Source of the DNA: Nitrospirota bacterium
GTDB lineage: Bacteria > Nitrospirota > Nitrospiria > Nitrospirales > Nitrospiraceae
NCBI GenBank assembly: GCA_013388555.1
Contig: JACAFD010000220.1
Coordinates: forward strand, 1 to 43,350
Direction of reading: 5' to 3'
Length of the DNA stretch: 43,350 bases
The position numbers and the translations under genes are program-made. Positions 1 to 7,732 of this stretch are shown here, piece by piece. The notes under the pieces were generated by a model. That model was not told the origin of the DNA and made no database searches. It saw only the letters and a program-made list of their open reading frames with translations. How positions within the stretch are numbered: the first letter of the stretch is position 1; every line of letters starts with the position of its first letter.

Positions 1-123
1 GTGCGAAGCTTCAAGGAAATTCTCGATGGCAAGTATGACCACCTCCCGGAACAGGCGTTCTACATGGTCGGCTCCATTGAAGAAGTGATTGCGAAGGCCG
101 AAAAGATGGGAGTCAAGGTATAA
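1..123 (+). CDS. atpD: F1 ATP synthase beta subunit, C-terminal end (partial)
   Basis: Only the last 40 codons and the TAA stop are inside the window. The frame reads through [20 protein letters not shown], followed by [13 protein letters not shown], which is the typical C-terminal end of the catalytic beta subunit of F-type ATP synthase. This subunit holds the catalytic nucleotide site of the F1 head on the cytoplasmic side of the membrane. The gene directly precedes atpC, the usual order at the end of an atp operon. The stop codon (121-123) lies inside the left arm of a long inverted repeat, so the last five or so codons are part of that element. Confidence 0.95.
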   Translation: MRSFKEILDGKYDHLPEQAFYMVGSIEEVIAKAEKMGVKV

Positions 124-216
124 GCAGGCGGGCGCTCTTGTGCTCGCAGAACGCGCACGATAAAACGGTGCTCGTTCGATGCGCGCACGTCAAAGCATCC
201 CGCCTGCTTATACCTT
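115..216. repeat. 102-bp palindromic element between atpD and atpC
   Basis: A perfect 18-bp inverted repeat bounds the element: aaggtataagcaggcggg at 115-132 and its exact reverse complement at 199-216, with 66 bp between. The inside holds GTGCTCG twice (140-146 and 168-174), exactly 28 bp apart, and further GTGC/GCAC pairs that could form secondary stems. The left arm includes the last codons and stop of atpD. As RNA this would be a very stable stem between two co-transcribed genes, possibly a processing, stability or partial attenuation site. It may equally be a small repeat element that inserted at the gene end. The structure is seen directly; the role is not known. Confidence 0.85.
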
Positions 217-238
217 TTGATGAGCACGTAGGAGGGAC

Positions 239-652
239 ATGGCTGGAAAGTTATTATTAGAAGTTGTGACGCCGGAGAAGTTGCTCTTGAGCCAGCAGGT
301 GGATGAGGTCAACGCCCCTGGCTCAGAAGGAGAGTTCGGCGTGTTGCCGGGACATTGTCATTTTCTTACGACGTTGCGCATCGGTGAGCTTCGTTATCGC
401 GTCGGAGATCAGACCAACCACATGGCGATCCTCTGGGGCTATGCAGAAGTCACTCCGACGAGCGTCACGGTCATGGCCGAGATCGCCGAGAAGGCTGAAG
501 ATATCGACGTAGACCGCGCACAAGCGAACGTGGAAAAAGCTGAAAACCGCTTAAAGGCCGGAGGCCTGCCGTCCGAACTCAAAGAAGCCGAAATCAGCCT
601 CGAAAAAGACCGCCTCCGCAAGAGAATCGCCGAACGAGTCCACAAGAAATAG
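239..652 (+). CDS. atpC: F1 ATP synthase epsilon subunit
   Basis: The 137-residue protein is the epsilon subunit of the F1 rotor, which couples gamma rotation to the c-ring and restrains ATP hydrolysis. The N-terminal beta-sandwich covers roughly residues 3-87 (starting LLLEVVTPEKLLL, with SEGEFGVLPGHCHFLTTL in the middle) and the C-terminal helical hairpin covers about 90-137, rich in Glu, Lys and Arg. Length is normal for the family. The start is supported by a strong AGGAGG sequence about 5 bases upstream of the ATG. It follows atpD after a 115-base gap that is unusually long and is filled by the palindromic element. A hairpin 23 bases after the stop probably ends the operon. Confidence 0.96.
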   Translation: MAGKLLLEVVTPEKLLLSQQVDEVNAPGSEGEFGVLPGHCHFLTTLRIGELRYRVGDQTNHMAILWGYAEVTPTSVTVMAEIAEKAEDIDVDRAQANVEKAENRLKAGGLPSELKEAEISLEKDRLRKRIAERVHKK

Positions 653-674
653 GAATTGGAAGGAGCGTAAGGGA

Positions 675-695
675 CAAGGTCAAGCCATGACCTTG
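675..695 (+). terminator. Hairpin after atpC, possible operon terminator
   Basis: CAAGGTCA (675-682), a 5-base loop, and TGACCTTG (688-695) make a perfect 8-bp stem starting 23 bases after the atpC stop. No clear T-run follows, so this is not a textbook intrinsic terminator. It sits between the converging atpC and aldo/keto reductase genes, where a transcript end from either side would be expected. Confidence 0.5.
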
Positions 696-731
696 CAGCG
701 CAACCTACGCAGCTGTGCAGTATGCGCCTTC

Positions 732-1709
732 TTACCAGGCATAGGCCTCTGGGGCAGGCCCACCTGGACCTGGGAAGATGTCATCGAGCCGTCTCAAGGT
801 GTCCTGGCTCAATGTGAGACTCAACACCCGCATCGTGTCGTTCAACTGCTCCATCGTGCGCGGCCCGATAATTGGCGATGTGACGGACTTTTGGTGCAGT
901 AGCCAGGCCAGCGCCACATCAGCCTGGCGCTCACCGAGTTGCGTGCACAGCCTGTCATAGGCTTCCAGTTTTGGACGATGTTTCTCGATCTCTTTCTGTA
1001 GATCCTGGTCAGCACGTCGACCGACTTTCGCTGGCTCTAATGCTCCAGCCAGCAGCCCACGCGCGAGTGGGCTCCAGGGTATTAGGCCAATGCCATAGGC
1101 TTGGCAGGACGGAATGACTTCCAATTCGATCGTTCGCTCGGTCAAATTGTAAAGACTCTGTTCGGACACGAGTCCAAGGAAATGGCGGCTGCGCGCCGAT
1201 TCTTGCGCCTGGACCAGGTGCCAGCCGGCGAAGTTGCTGCTGCCCACATACAGAACCTTGCCTTCCCTGACCAACTGCTCCATCGCCTGCCAAATTTCTT
1301 CCCAAGGCGTCTCCCGATCGACGTGATGCATCTGATAGAGGTCGATGCAGTCCGCCTGAAGACGTCGGAGGCTATCCTCGCAAGCCCGCTTGATGTGCAG
1401 TGCCGACAGGCGAGATTGATTAGGCCACTCGCCCATCCGACCGAATACCTTCGTCGCCAGGACAACTTTTTCTCGCCGCCCGCCCCCCTGGGCAAACCAA
1501 CGGCCAACGATCTGCTCCGTCCACCCTTCGCCGACCTTCCATCCATAGACATTCGCCGTATCAAAAAAGTTAATGCCTAACTCCAACGCCTGATCCATTA
1601 CGGCGAAACTGTCTGCCTCGTTCGTCTCAGGGCCAAAATTCATCGTGCCCAGACAGAGCCGGCTTACTTTCACTCCCGAGCGACCGAGATGGACATATTG
1701 CATAGACAT
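732..1709 (-). CDS. Aldo/keto reductase
   Basis: A 325-residue cytosolic oxidoreductase of the aldo/keto reductase (TIM-barrel) superfamily, which reduces aldehydes or ketones with NADPH. The catalytic tetrad is visible: Asp50 and Tyr55 in FFDTANVYG, Lys87 in VVLATKV, and His128 or His129 in LYQMHHVD. The N-terminal strand YVHLGRSGVKVSRLCLGTMN and the motif GLIPWSPLARGLL near residue 210 are typical of the YajO/YghZ-like branch. Length is normal. The gene stands alone, converging with atpC and diverging from the thioredoxin-like gene at 1885; its substrate cannot be told from sequence. The 169-base divergent region contains a TATGCA/TGCATA inverted repeat that might be an operator. Confidence 0.93.
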   Translation of the reverse strand: MSMQYVHLGRSGVKVSRLCLGTMNFGPETNEADSFAVMDQALELGINFFDTANVYGWKVGEGWTEQIVGRWFAQGGGRREKVVLATKVFGRMGEWPNQSRLSALHIKRACEDSLRRLQADCIDLYQMHHVDRETPWEEIWQAMEQLVREGKVLYVGSSNFAGWHLVQAQESARSRHFLGLVSEQSLYNLTERTIELEVIPSCQAYGIGLIPWSPLARGLLAGALEPAKVGRRADQDLQKEIEKHRPKLEAYDRLCTQLGERQADVALAWLLHQKSVTSPIIGPRTMEQLNDTMRVLSLTLSQDTLRRLDDIFPGPGGPAPEAYAW

Positions 1710-1884
1710 CGTCTGGAATTATGCCGTTATTCTCTAACGCTATGCAACGTAGCGGATGCATACACATCATGGTCTTCCTCTCCTTCCATGCTATGTATAT
1801 GTAAGCCTGGCCCCCTAGTCGGCCAGCGTCCAGACGTGTAGAACATCTCCGCCCTTTCGTTCACCATGACTCAATCAGGTGCCT

Positions 1885-2460
1885 ATGGCAGTCGCATCGA
1901 TGATGCTTCCGCTCCGAACAGCAGCTCCCCCCTTTGCCTTACGCGATGTCGTGAGCGGACAAACTTATTCGCTCGACTCGTTTGCCGGCAAGACCGCCTT
2001 GCTGGTCATCTTTATGTGCCGGCACTGTCCCTATGTCGTGCATGTCCAGGACGAAATCGCCAGGATCGGCCAAGAGTACGAAGGCAGCGGGCTGGGCATC
2101 ATCGGTATCAGTAGCAATGACCCGGCACACTATCCAGATGACGCGCCGGAGCGGCTGAAGGAGATGGCGCAACGGCTCAAGCTTCGTTTTCCCTTGTGTT
2201 TCGACGAATCTCAAGAAGTCGCCAAGGCCTACAAGGCTGCTTGCACTCCGGACTTTTATCTGTTCGATCATGGCCGGCGGCTCGTCTATCGCGGCCAGCT
2301 CGACGACAGTCGCCCCGGCAATGATAAGCCGGTCACAGGCCGCGATCTTCGTGCAGCCATCGAAGCCGTGCTCGCCGGCAAGCCAGTCGATTCCAACCAA
2401 AATGCCAGCATCGGCTGCAGCATCAAATGGAAGCCCGGCAACGCGCCGCCATATACCTAG
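1885..2460 (+). CDS. Thioredoxin-fold redoxin (AhpC/TSA-like)
   Basis: A protein of about 191 residues with a thioredoxin fold. The redox motif is CRHC (Cys45 and Cys48 from the ATG at 1885), in the context IFMCRHCPYVVHVQ, as in the thioredoxin family proteins that usually carry MCNHCPYV. The strand TPDFYLFD supplies the cis-Pro position. No signal peptide is evident, so it probably acts in the cytoplasm as a thiol oxidoreductase or peroxiredoxin-like enzyme. The ATG at 1885 is preferred because AGG at 1877-1879 has proper spacing; a GTG at 1879 in the same frame is the alternative. The gene is alone and is followed immediately by a palindromic repeat that overlaps its stop codon. Confidence 0.85.
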   Translation: MAVASMMLPLRTAAPPFALRDVVSGQTYSLDSFAGKTALLVIFMCRHCPYVVHVQDEIARIGQEYEGSGLGIIGISSNDPAHYPDDAPERLKEMAQRLKLRFPLCFDESQEVAKAYKAACTPDFYLFDHGRRLVYRGQLDDSRPGNDKPVTGRDLRAAIEAVLAGKPVDSNQNASIGCSIKWKPGNAPPYT

Positions 2461-2536
2461 CAGGCTGTTCAAACAGTTCGACGGTAACCTCGACCTAAGC
2501 CTTCTTCATTCGTTGCGGCCTTGCTGAACAGCCTGC
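2460..2536. repeat. Palindromic repeat after the redoxin gene (REP-like)
   Basis: GCAGGCTGTTCA at 2460-2471 pairs perfectly with TGAACAGCCTGC at 2525-2536; the 53 bases between include CGTTGCGGCCTTGCTG. It begins at the last base of the redoxin stop codon. From memory it resembles a dispersed intergenic element of Nitrospira genomes, but this was not checked. It could act as a transcription terminator or mRNA 3'-end stabiliser. A related structure is present at 33998-34064. Confidence 0.7.
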
Positions 2537-2683
2537 AGTTGCTTCTGAGCGAATCTGTGAGGATCCGACCCTACTGCTTCTGTCGTGCTTGAGTAGTGTG
2601 TCAACACCTTGCTAGGACCCGTTGCGTAGACCCTGTGAAAGGAGTACCTTTTCTGGCGTTCGCAATCCAAAAGGAGGCCAACC

Positions 2684-3868
2684 ATGAAACCCTTCCGACT
2701 CCTCTCCGTGACATTTTTGCTGCTGCTCTCATGCACTTCGCTGGCATCGGCGGAACTGCTTGCCCTCTTAAACTACGAGAGTAAACCGGGTCAGGCCACG
2801 AGACGAGAGGGGATCGCGATTATGGACATCGACCCCGAGTCTTCGGACTTTGGGAAGATCTTGATGGATATTCCGCTTCCGCCGGACCTCGTCGCTCATC
2901 ACATCTTCTTTAACCGCGATCGGACCAAGGCCTACATCACGGCTCTGGGAAAACGCGAGCTGCACGTCATGGACCTGACGCGTTTCCCCTATCGGTTGCG
3001 AGCGATTGCTGTGCCAGATTGTCAGGTCTCGGAAGACCTGGTGGTGTCGGAAGATAACCGGATCTGGTACCTGACCTGTATGGGCTCGAGCACGGTGATT
3101 ATGGGTGATGCACTGAATGATGTGCCCATCAAGACCATCCGCACGGCTGATCCGGCAACGGCCTTTATCCTCTATCCGCACGGTATTGCGATTCACAACG
3201 GCATTGATCGGGTCCTCATCACCAGCACCGTCAAGCCGGATAACATGGCAGAAGCCGGCGAGACAGTCACGGTATTGGAGGCCAGTACCGGGAAGGTGCT
3301 GTCGACGCACAAAGTCTCATCGAAACCGTCTCCGGCCAAAGCTGCACCAGTCGAAGTGATGTTTGCCCCGAATTCGAATCCACCTGTGGTGCACATCACA
3401 AATATGTTCGAAGCCACGCTGTGGGCCGGGATCTGGGATCCCAAGACCCAATCGTTTTCCTTTCATCAGGTTGATGACTTCGGCGCCAGAGAACAAGGGA
3501 TGCCCCTGGAAATGCTCTATAACGCGAAGGGGGACCGCTTGTACGTCACGACGGCCAAGCCGGGATTCGTCAATCTGTATGATAATACCGATCCCCGACA
3601 GCCGACGTTTCTTCAGGCCATTCCTGCCGCTCCAGGCGCCCATCATAGCGTCCTGTCGCCCGATGAACGGTACCTGTTCGTTCAGAATAGTCTGCTCAAC
3701 CTGGAAGGCTTGAGCGATGGGTCCATCACGGTGATCGACCTGAAGAATGACAAAGTCCTGGGCAGCATCGATACCTTGAAAACACAGGGGTTCAACCCCA
3801 ACTGCATCATGCTACTCCCGAATCATTTTCGCCCAGGGGGATTGCGTGCAGGCCTGATTCTCGAATGA
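2684..3868 (+). CDS. Exported YncE-like beta-propeller protein
   Basis: A 394-residue exported protein. Residues 1-23 form a signal peptide ending SLASA. The rest consists of YVTN/YncE-type propeller blades, for example VAHHIFFNRDRTKAYITAL near 66-85 and AHHSVLSPDERYLFVQNSL near 322-340. Histidines recur at blade starts (AHH, PHG, VVH, AHH), as in selenium-binding-protein/methanethiol oxidase propellers that bind copper, so a metal site is possible but unproven. The start is supported by AAAGGAGG about 8 bases upstream. The next gene, rluD, follows on the same strand after 115 bases. No enzyme activity can be named; it may be a periplasmic binding or scaffold protein. Confidence 0.8.
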   Translation: MKPFRLLSVTFLLLLSCTSLASAELLALLNYESKPGQATRREGIAIMDIDPESSDFGKILMDIPLPPDLVAHHIFFNRDRTKAYITALGKRELHVMDLTRFPYRLRAIAVPDCQVSEDLVVSEDNRIWYLTCMGSSTVIMGDALNDVPIKTIRTADPATAFILYPHGIAIHNGIDRVLITSTVKPDNMAEAGETVTVLEASTGKVLSTHKVSSKPSPAKAAPVEVMFAPNSNPPVVHITNMFEATLWAGIWDPKTQSFSFHQVDDFGAREQGMPLEMLYNAKGDRLYVTTAKPGFVNLYDNTDPRQPTFLQAIPAAPGAHHSVLSPDERYLFVQNSLLNLEGLSDGSITVIDLKNDKVLGSIDTLKTQGFNPNCIMLLPNHFRPGGLRAGLILE

Positions 3869-3983
3869 ACCGGTGGCAAGTCGTTCCTTCATCTGTCGCC
3901 ATCGGCCGGCAGTTCCGAGTATCGAATATAGGCATGGGGTAAGGGACGAGGGGCTCGGAAGCACTGATGAGATCGATTCTTCT

Positions 3984-4949
3984 ATGGTGACTGAGTTTGT
4001 CGTGACGGCCGGCGAGCTGCCGAAACGGCTGGATGTCTTTCTGGTCAATCGTGAGCCCAAGTTATCGCGATCAGCATTGCAACGGCTGATAGAGCAGGGA
4101 CGTGTTCGGATCAACGGTCAGACCGTCAAACCCAGCTACAAAATCAGGCCGGGCGACAGGATCGCCTTCGACATTCCGAAAGCGGAGCCGCTGGCACTCA
4201 AAGGGGAATCGATCCCTCTCGAGATTCTCTACGAAGACAACGTCTTGTTGATCTTGAATAAACCGGCCGGCCTGGTCGTCCATCCTGCACCTGGTCATTG
4301 GGGCGGTACGTTGGTGAATGCCCTCCTCCATCATTTTCAGACATCCGGCGGCACCGTTTCGACGATCGGCGGGAAAGAACGGCCTGGGCTGGTTCATCGG
4401 CTGGACAAGGATACGTCCGGCGTGATGGTCATCGCCAAAACAGACGAGGCCCACCGCGCACTTTCGGCTCAATTCAAACAGCACACGATCACGCGTATCT
4501 ATGAGGCACTGATCTCAGGCGTGCCCAAAAAAGGACATGGGTTAATCCAGCTGGCCATAGGCCGTGACAGGAAGGAACGAAAAACATTCTCCGCCTACAC
4601 GGCGCGACCCAAGGAATCCGCGACAGAATACAAAGTGGACCATCGATTCGGGAAACTCGCCGCCCATGTGCTTTTGTACCCCCGTACCGGCAGGACTCAC
4701 CAACTTCGTGTCCATTTGACATTCCTGGGCCATCCAATCCTGGGAGATCAGACCTATGGCGGGAAAAAGGTCTGCAGGGTGGAGAGCATCGAAATTCCCC
4801 GCGTGATGCTGCATGCGAGGACCCTGGGTTTCCATCATCCGTCCACCGGTGAGTTTCAGGAATATACTAAGTTTTTCCCCTCAGACATGGAGCAGGTCGT
4901 TCAGGCCCTCGATGGTCTTACGCCTCCTCTTGTCGTTCGACAATCTTGA
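3984..4949 (+). CDS. rluD: 23S rRNA pseudouridine synthase RluD family
   Basis: A 321-residue RluA/RluD-type pseudouridine synthase, which isomerises uridines in 23S rRNA. An S4 RNA-binding domain lies at about residues 13-60 (KRLDVFLV, LSRSALQRLIEQGRVRING). The catalytic domain has the signature HRLDKDTSGVMVIAK with catalytic Asp141, and RTGRTHQLRVHL near the C-terminus. The ATG at 3984 is chosen because the S4 domain begins just after it; an upstream GTG at 3875 would add 37 residues of unlikely composition. It is followed after 48 bases by a small unknown gene on the same strand. Confidence 0.93.
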   Translation: MVTEFVVTAGELPKRLDVFLVNREPKLSRSALQRLIEQGRVRINGQTVKPSYKIRPGDRIAFDIPKAEPLALKGESIPLEILYEDNVLLILNKPAGLVVHPAPGHWGGTLVNALLHHFQTSGGTVSTIGGKERPGLVHRLDKDTSGVMVIAKTDEAHRALSAQFKQHTITRIYEALISGVPKKGHGLIQLAIGRDRKERKTFSAYTARPKESATEYKVDHRFGKLAAHVLLYPRTGRTHQLRVHLTFLGHPILGDQTYGGKKVCRVESIEIPRVMLHARTLGFHHPSTGEFQEYTKFFPSDMEQVVQALDGLTPPLVVRQS

Positions 4950-4997
4950 CTGGCCTTTCAACGTGGCGTCAGCAGTGCCGCCTCAAAGGATGAGTTC

Positions 4998-5420
4998 ATG
5001 CAGACTGGCGATGTGCTGGACGTGATGGGTGGGCTCGTGGCTCAGTTGAAGCTTTATGCGGCCAAATTGCCGCCGGTTGTTCATTTGGCTGTGGTGCCGA
5101 CGGGAGTGAAGCCCACGTTTGAGGCGGTTGAGGAGTATGAGGACATTGTCTCCCGATTCCGGAGCCAGAGTGCCGGGACCCCCTATAAAGGCCTGAACGG
5201 ATTATTTGTGGAATCGCTTGAAGCGTTCGAGGTTGGCAGATTGTTCGGTTCCGTCCATCCACTCCTCTCGGTGCTCGACCATATGGAACGGATGCAACGA
5301 GATAAAGAAATCGAAATCGGGCGGCTCGATGAGAAGCGTACAGCCGACTATCGATCCGCCCTGAATAAGATTCTACCAGGCAACAAACCGGAGCTGGATG
5401 GCGCAGGACGGGGAATATGA
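4998..5420 (+). CDS. Hypothetical protein, 140 residues
   Basis: An unrecognised 140-residue protein. It has no signal peptide, membrane segment or cysteine pairs. The first half contains a hydrophobic strand (PPVVHLAVVPTG) followed by an acidic helix; the second half (about 85-130) is strongly charged and probably helical (DHMERMQRDKEIEIGRLDEK), possibly a short coiled coil. An AAAGGATG sequence lies 8-13 bases upstream of the ATG. It is 48 bases downstream of rluD and may be co-transcribed with it. Codon use looks like that of its neighbours, so it is probably a real gene of narrow distribution. Confidence 0.7.
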   Translation: MQTGDVLDVMGGLVAQLKLYAAKLPPVVHLAVVPTGVKPTFEAVEEYEDIVSRFRSQSAGTPYKGLNGLFVESLEAFEVGRLFGSVHPLLSVLDHMERMQRDKEIEIGRLDEKRTADYRSALNKILPGNKPELDGAGRGI

Positions 5421-5428
5421 CTGGACTT

Positions 5429-5492
5429 CTGAGTTAGAAGTGCTGAGTTTGGCCTCAACTCAAAACTCTGAACTCAGGACTCAGAACTCCGC
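5429..5492. repeat. Degenerate 7-bp tandem repeats in inverted halves
   Basis: The right half (5458-5492) is five consecutive heptamers that all begin ACTC, such as ACTCAAA and ACTCAGG. The left half holds CTGAGTT twice (5429-5435 and 5443-5449), 14 bp apart and thus in the same 7-bp step, and this unit is nearly the reverse complement of the right-hand heptamers. The whole can fold into a long imperfect hairpin between two convergent genes, where it could serve as a bidirectional terminator. Heptamer short tandem repeats are known from cyanobacteria; their occurrence here is read directly from the sequence. Confidence 0.75.
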
Positions 5493-5499
5493 GAAGCGG

Positions 5500-5679
5500 T
5501 CAGTGCCCCATCTTTGGGCCTGCCGCATTTTCGCCTTGTGATACGAGCTTGAATCGAACAGTCGATCCGCATCGAGGACACTTGCCACGTATGGTTTCCG
5601 AATCCAGCTGTTCGTACTGGTCTTCTTTCAGCCACATGAGCTGCTTGCACTTGGGACAGGTTCGTACTTGCGTTGCCAT
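5500..5679 (-). CDS. Small zinc-ribbon protein
   Basis: A 59-residue protein with two CxxC knuckles, CPKC (after MATQVRT) and CPRC about 27 residues later, which together form a likely zinc ribbon. The remaining sequence is polar with no membrane segment. The ATG at 5679 is preferred over one 21 bases upstream because GAGGAAC precedes it at ribosome-binding distance. Partner and role are unknown; such mini-ribbons often bind nucleic acid or help assemble larger enzymes. The gene converges with the unknown gene ending at 5420 and diverges from the acetyltransferase at 5742. Confidence 0.75.
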   Translation of the reverse strand: MATQVRTCPKCKQLMWLKEDQYEQLDSETIRGKCPRCGSTVRFKLVSQGENAAGPKMGH

Positions 5680-5741
5680 GTTGTTCCTCGTACACTCCAC
5701 GTAATCTGGGTTGATCGAACTCGAAGATAATCTAGTACAAG

Positions 5742-6173
5742 ATGCCTCTAACCCTCAAGCCCGCCATCACGTTCTCTGAAAAGAAACATCTCGACCCATC
5801 CAAACTCGTCCGCCTCTACCAGCAAGCGCCTTGGGCTAAAGGACGGACCCTTGAAGAGGCGCGTGAGATGTTGCGGCACACCGATGTGGCAGTCACGGCC
5901 TGGGACAGTGACCTGCTGATCGGATTTGGACGGGTCTTAACAGACTATGTCTACAGAGCGACCATTTGGGATGTAATCGTCGATAAGGCCTACCAGGGGC
6001 AGGGTGTCGGCACCGATATCGTCCAGCGGATCTTGACCCACCCACGTCTCAAGAAAGTCGAGCTTTTCTGGCTCTGTACCCGCATGCCGGGCTTTTATGA
6101 AAAGTTGGGCTTTAGCTCAAAGGAGCAGACCGGGATGGTGTGGAGCCGAACGAAACAAGGCCGACAGAAATAG
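5742..6173 (+). CDS. GNAT family N-acetyltransferase
   Basis: A 143-residue acetyl-CoA-dependent N-acetyltransferase. GNAT motif A is clear at about residues 78-98 (VIVDKAYQGQGVGTDIVQ), with QGQGVG as the pyrophosphate-binding loop. The C-terminal part PGFYEKLGFS is the usual motif B. Length is normal for a stand-alone GNAT domain. Substrate (small molecule or protein) cannot be predicted. It lies upstream of pyrE with a gap of 107 bases and need not be functionally linked to it. Confidence 0.88.
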   Translation: MPLTLKPAITFSEKKHLDPSKLVRLYQQAPWAKGRTLEEAREMLRHTDVAVTAWDSDLLIGFGRVLTDYVYRATIWDVIVDKAYQGQGVGTDIVQRILTHPRLKKVELFWLCTRMPGFYEKLGFSSKEQTGMVWSRTKQGRQK

Positions 6174-6280
6174 TGTACATTCATCGGGTCGGTGATCCTT
6201 GGTTTCTATCCATCTCGCCGGCACCGTCCAACCAACGGCCGAGGTCATTTGATCATCGTGAGTAAGGAAGAACAAGGTAC

Positions 6281-6859
6281 ATGACCATTCGGGATGACCT
6301 CGCTCGCTCGTTCCACGACACGCGGTCGTTCAAGTGGGACCCCATCCAGCAATTTACACTGGCGTCCGGCCAGAAGAGTCCCTTCTATGTCGATTGTCGA
6401 TCGCTCATGGCCCACCCTGGGTCCAGACGGCTCGTGGGGCAACTCGCGTATGAAGCATTGGCCGGGGTGCCGATCGACTGCCTTGGAGGGCTCGAAATCG
6501 GCGCAATCTCAATTGCCACGACCATCTCGGACTATTGCTACGGTGCGACTCCTCGACGGAACTGGCGTACCTTTGTCGTGCGCAAGCAAGCAAAAGACCA
6601 TGGATTGGGGAAGCTGATCGAAGGAGCGGTATGCTCGGGAGATCGCGCGTTGATCGTAGACGATGTGTTGACCAGTGGTGGATCCCTCCTAAAAGCGATT
6701 GCCGCGGCCCGACAGGCAGGCCTCCTGGTAAGTCAGGCACTCGTGATCGTGGATCGGAAAGAGCAAGACGGGCGCGCACGGGTCGAACAGGAAGGAGTGT
6801 CGCTGATCAGTCTTCTGACGATCGACGATCTCACACGACAACAGGTTGGAACACCCTAG
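6281..6859 (+). CDS. pyrE: Orotate phosphoribosyltransferase
   Basis: A 192-residue enzyme that converts orotate and PRPP to orotidine 5'-phosphate in pyrimidine synthesis. The PRPP-binding motif ALIVDDVLTSGGS lies at residues 123-135; the substrate loop FTLASGQKSPFYVDCR is at 25-40 and the catalytic flexible loop VVRKQAKDHG at 99-108. Length is normal for bacterial PyrE. No other pyr genes are near, so it is a scattered biosynthetic gene. The start has AAGGT about 6 bases upstream. Confidence 0.95.
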   Translation: MTIRDDLARSFHDTRSFKWDPIQQFTLASGQKSPFYVDCRSLMAHPGSRRLVGQLAYEALAGVPIDCLGGLEIGAISIATTISDYCYGATPRRNWRTFVVRKQAKDHGLGKLIEGAVCSGDRALIVDDVLTSGGSLLKAIAAARQAGLLVSQALVIVDRKEQDGRARVEQEGVSLISLLTIDDLTRQQVGTP

Positions 6860-6906
6860 GAGCCTGTCCGACATTGCCTTCGTGACGAGGCGAGCCCTCT
6901 CAGGAA

Positions 6907-7215
6907 TCATTTACATCGAAACCGAATGCCCCACCGGCGCTCCTCGACAATGTCCTGCGAACCTTCTATAGGACTGACCATGCGTATTCTTCCTTTGGCC
7001 TCCCCTTCCTGCACGATGGTATAGAGTCCGCCGCATTTCTCCTTCATGAGAATGAGGGCCTCTTGCCGAAACGATGAGAGCAACGATCCCTGCTCTCCCT
7101 TGAAGGGATAGGTCACAACCCCTCCGTCTTCACTTTCCTGGACCAGCTTTGCTCCCTCGGCACAGCCAGCCAAGGCGATGACAAAGAGGACAGCGAGGCT
7201 TGACCAAACCTTCAT
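6907..7215 (-). CDS. Small lipoprotein, function unknown
   Basis: From the ATG at 7215 this is a 102-residue protein with a lipoprotein signal peptide: Lys at position 2, a hydrophobic stretch, and the lipobox LAGC with Cys18 as the lipidated residue. The mature part has one further cysteine pair (Cys near KEKCGGLY and the C-terminal RCK) that might form a disulfide. It is not a recognised domain. Longer starts up to 7287 are rejected because they would put a very polar sequence before the signal peptide. It is divergent from the periplasmic rhodanese gene. Confidence 0.75.
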   Translation of the reverse strand: MKVWSSLAVLFVIALAGCAEGAKLVQESEDGGVVTYPFKGEQGSLLSSFRQEALILMKEKCGGLYTIVQEGEAKGRIRMVSPIEGSQDIVEERRWGIRFRCK

Positions 7216-7289
7216 GCGGCCCCTATCATACTCGTCGGCATCATCCCTGTCAGAGGATTCACCGCCTTGTTTCATGGAAGGAGCCAACC

Positions 7290-7715
7290 GTGATCATGCG
7301 TATACTCCTAACCATTGCCAGCCTCTTTCTTGTGTCTGCCATTTCGATCAGTGCGGTGTCTGCCCATCATTCCTACCTGCTCACCGTTCAGCAATTGCGT
7401 GCCGGTTTGACCAAGGCCTCTTCGACGCCACAGAAGGGTTTCATCTTGATCGATGTCCGATCTCCGGAAGAACATGCAACGGGCTTCATTCCTGGAACCG
7501 ATTTGAACATCGACTTCAGGGAAATTCAGGCCCGGCATCGGGAAATCGGAGCCCAGTTGATAGACCATCTCGTCGTCTATTGCCAATCAGGCCATCGAAG
7601 CAACATTGCAGCAGAAACATTGGCCGATTTAGGTTATACGCATGTCTACAATGTGAACGGCAGCATGAATGCCTGGCTCGCGGCAGGCTTTCCGGTTGAA
7701 TCGAGGCGTCGGTAG
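7290..7715 (+). CDS. Exported rhodanese-domain protein
   Basis: A single-domain rhodanese with a signal peptide (about residues 1-25, ending VSA before HHSYL), so it acts in the periplasm. The active-site loop is VVYCQSGHRS, with catalytic Cys98 in a CxxGxR arrangement; FILIDVRSPEEHATGFIPG is the usual N-terminal motif. It would transfer sulfane sulfur or act on thiosulfate, persulfides or similar. The GTG at 7290 is preferred over the ATG at 7296 because AAGGAG (7278-7283) is 6 bases from the former and 12 from the latter. It converges with the phosphodiester glycosidase gene with only 17 bases between. Confidence 0.9.
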   Translation: MIMRILLTIASLFLVSAISISAVSAHHSYLLTVQQLRAGLTKASSTPQKGFILIDVRSPEEHATGFIPGTDLNIDFREIQARHREIGAQLIDHLVVYCQSGHRSNIAAETLADLGYTHVYNVNGSMNAWLAAGFPVESRRR

Positions 7716-7732
7716 CTCACATTTCAACGAAC

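Noticed and set aside
1101-1580. 159-codon open frame on the plus strand inside the aldo/keto reductase gene
   Set aside because: The reductase frame carries the full catalytic tetrad; the opposite frame has no family match.
3873-3983. Longer rluD starting at the upstream GTG
   Set aside because: The added 37 residues look non-coding and the S4 domain begins right after the ATG at 3984.
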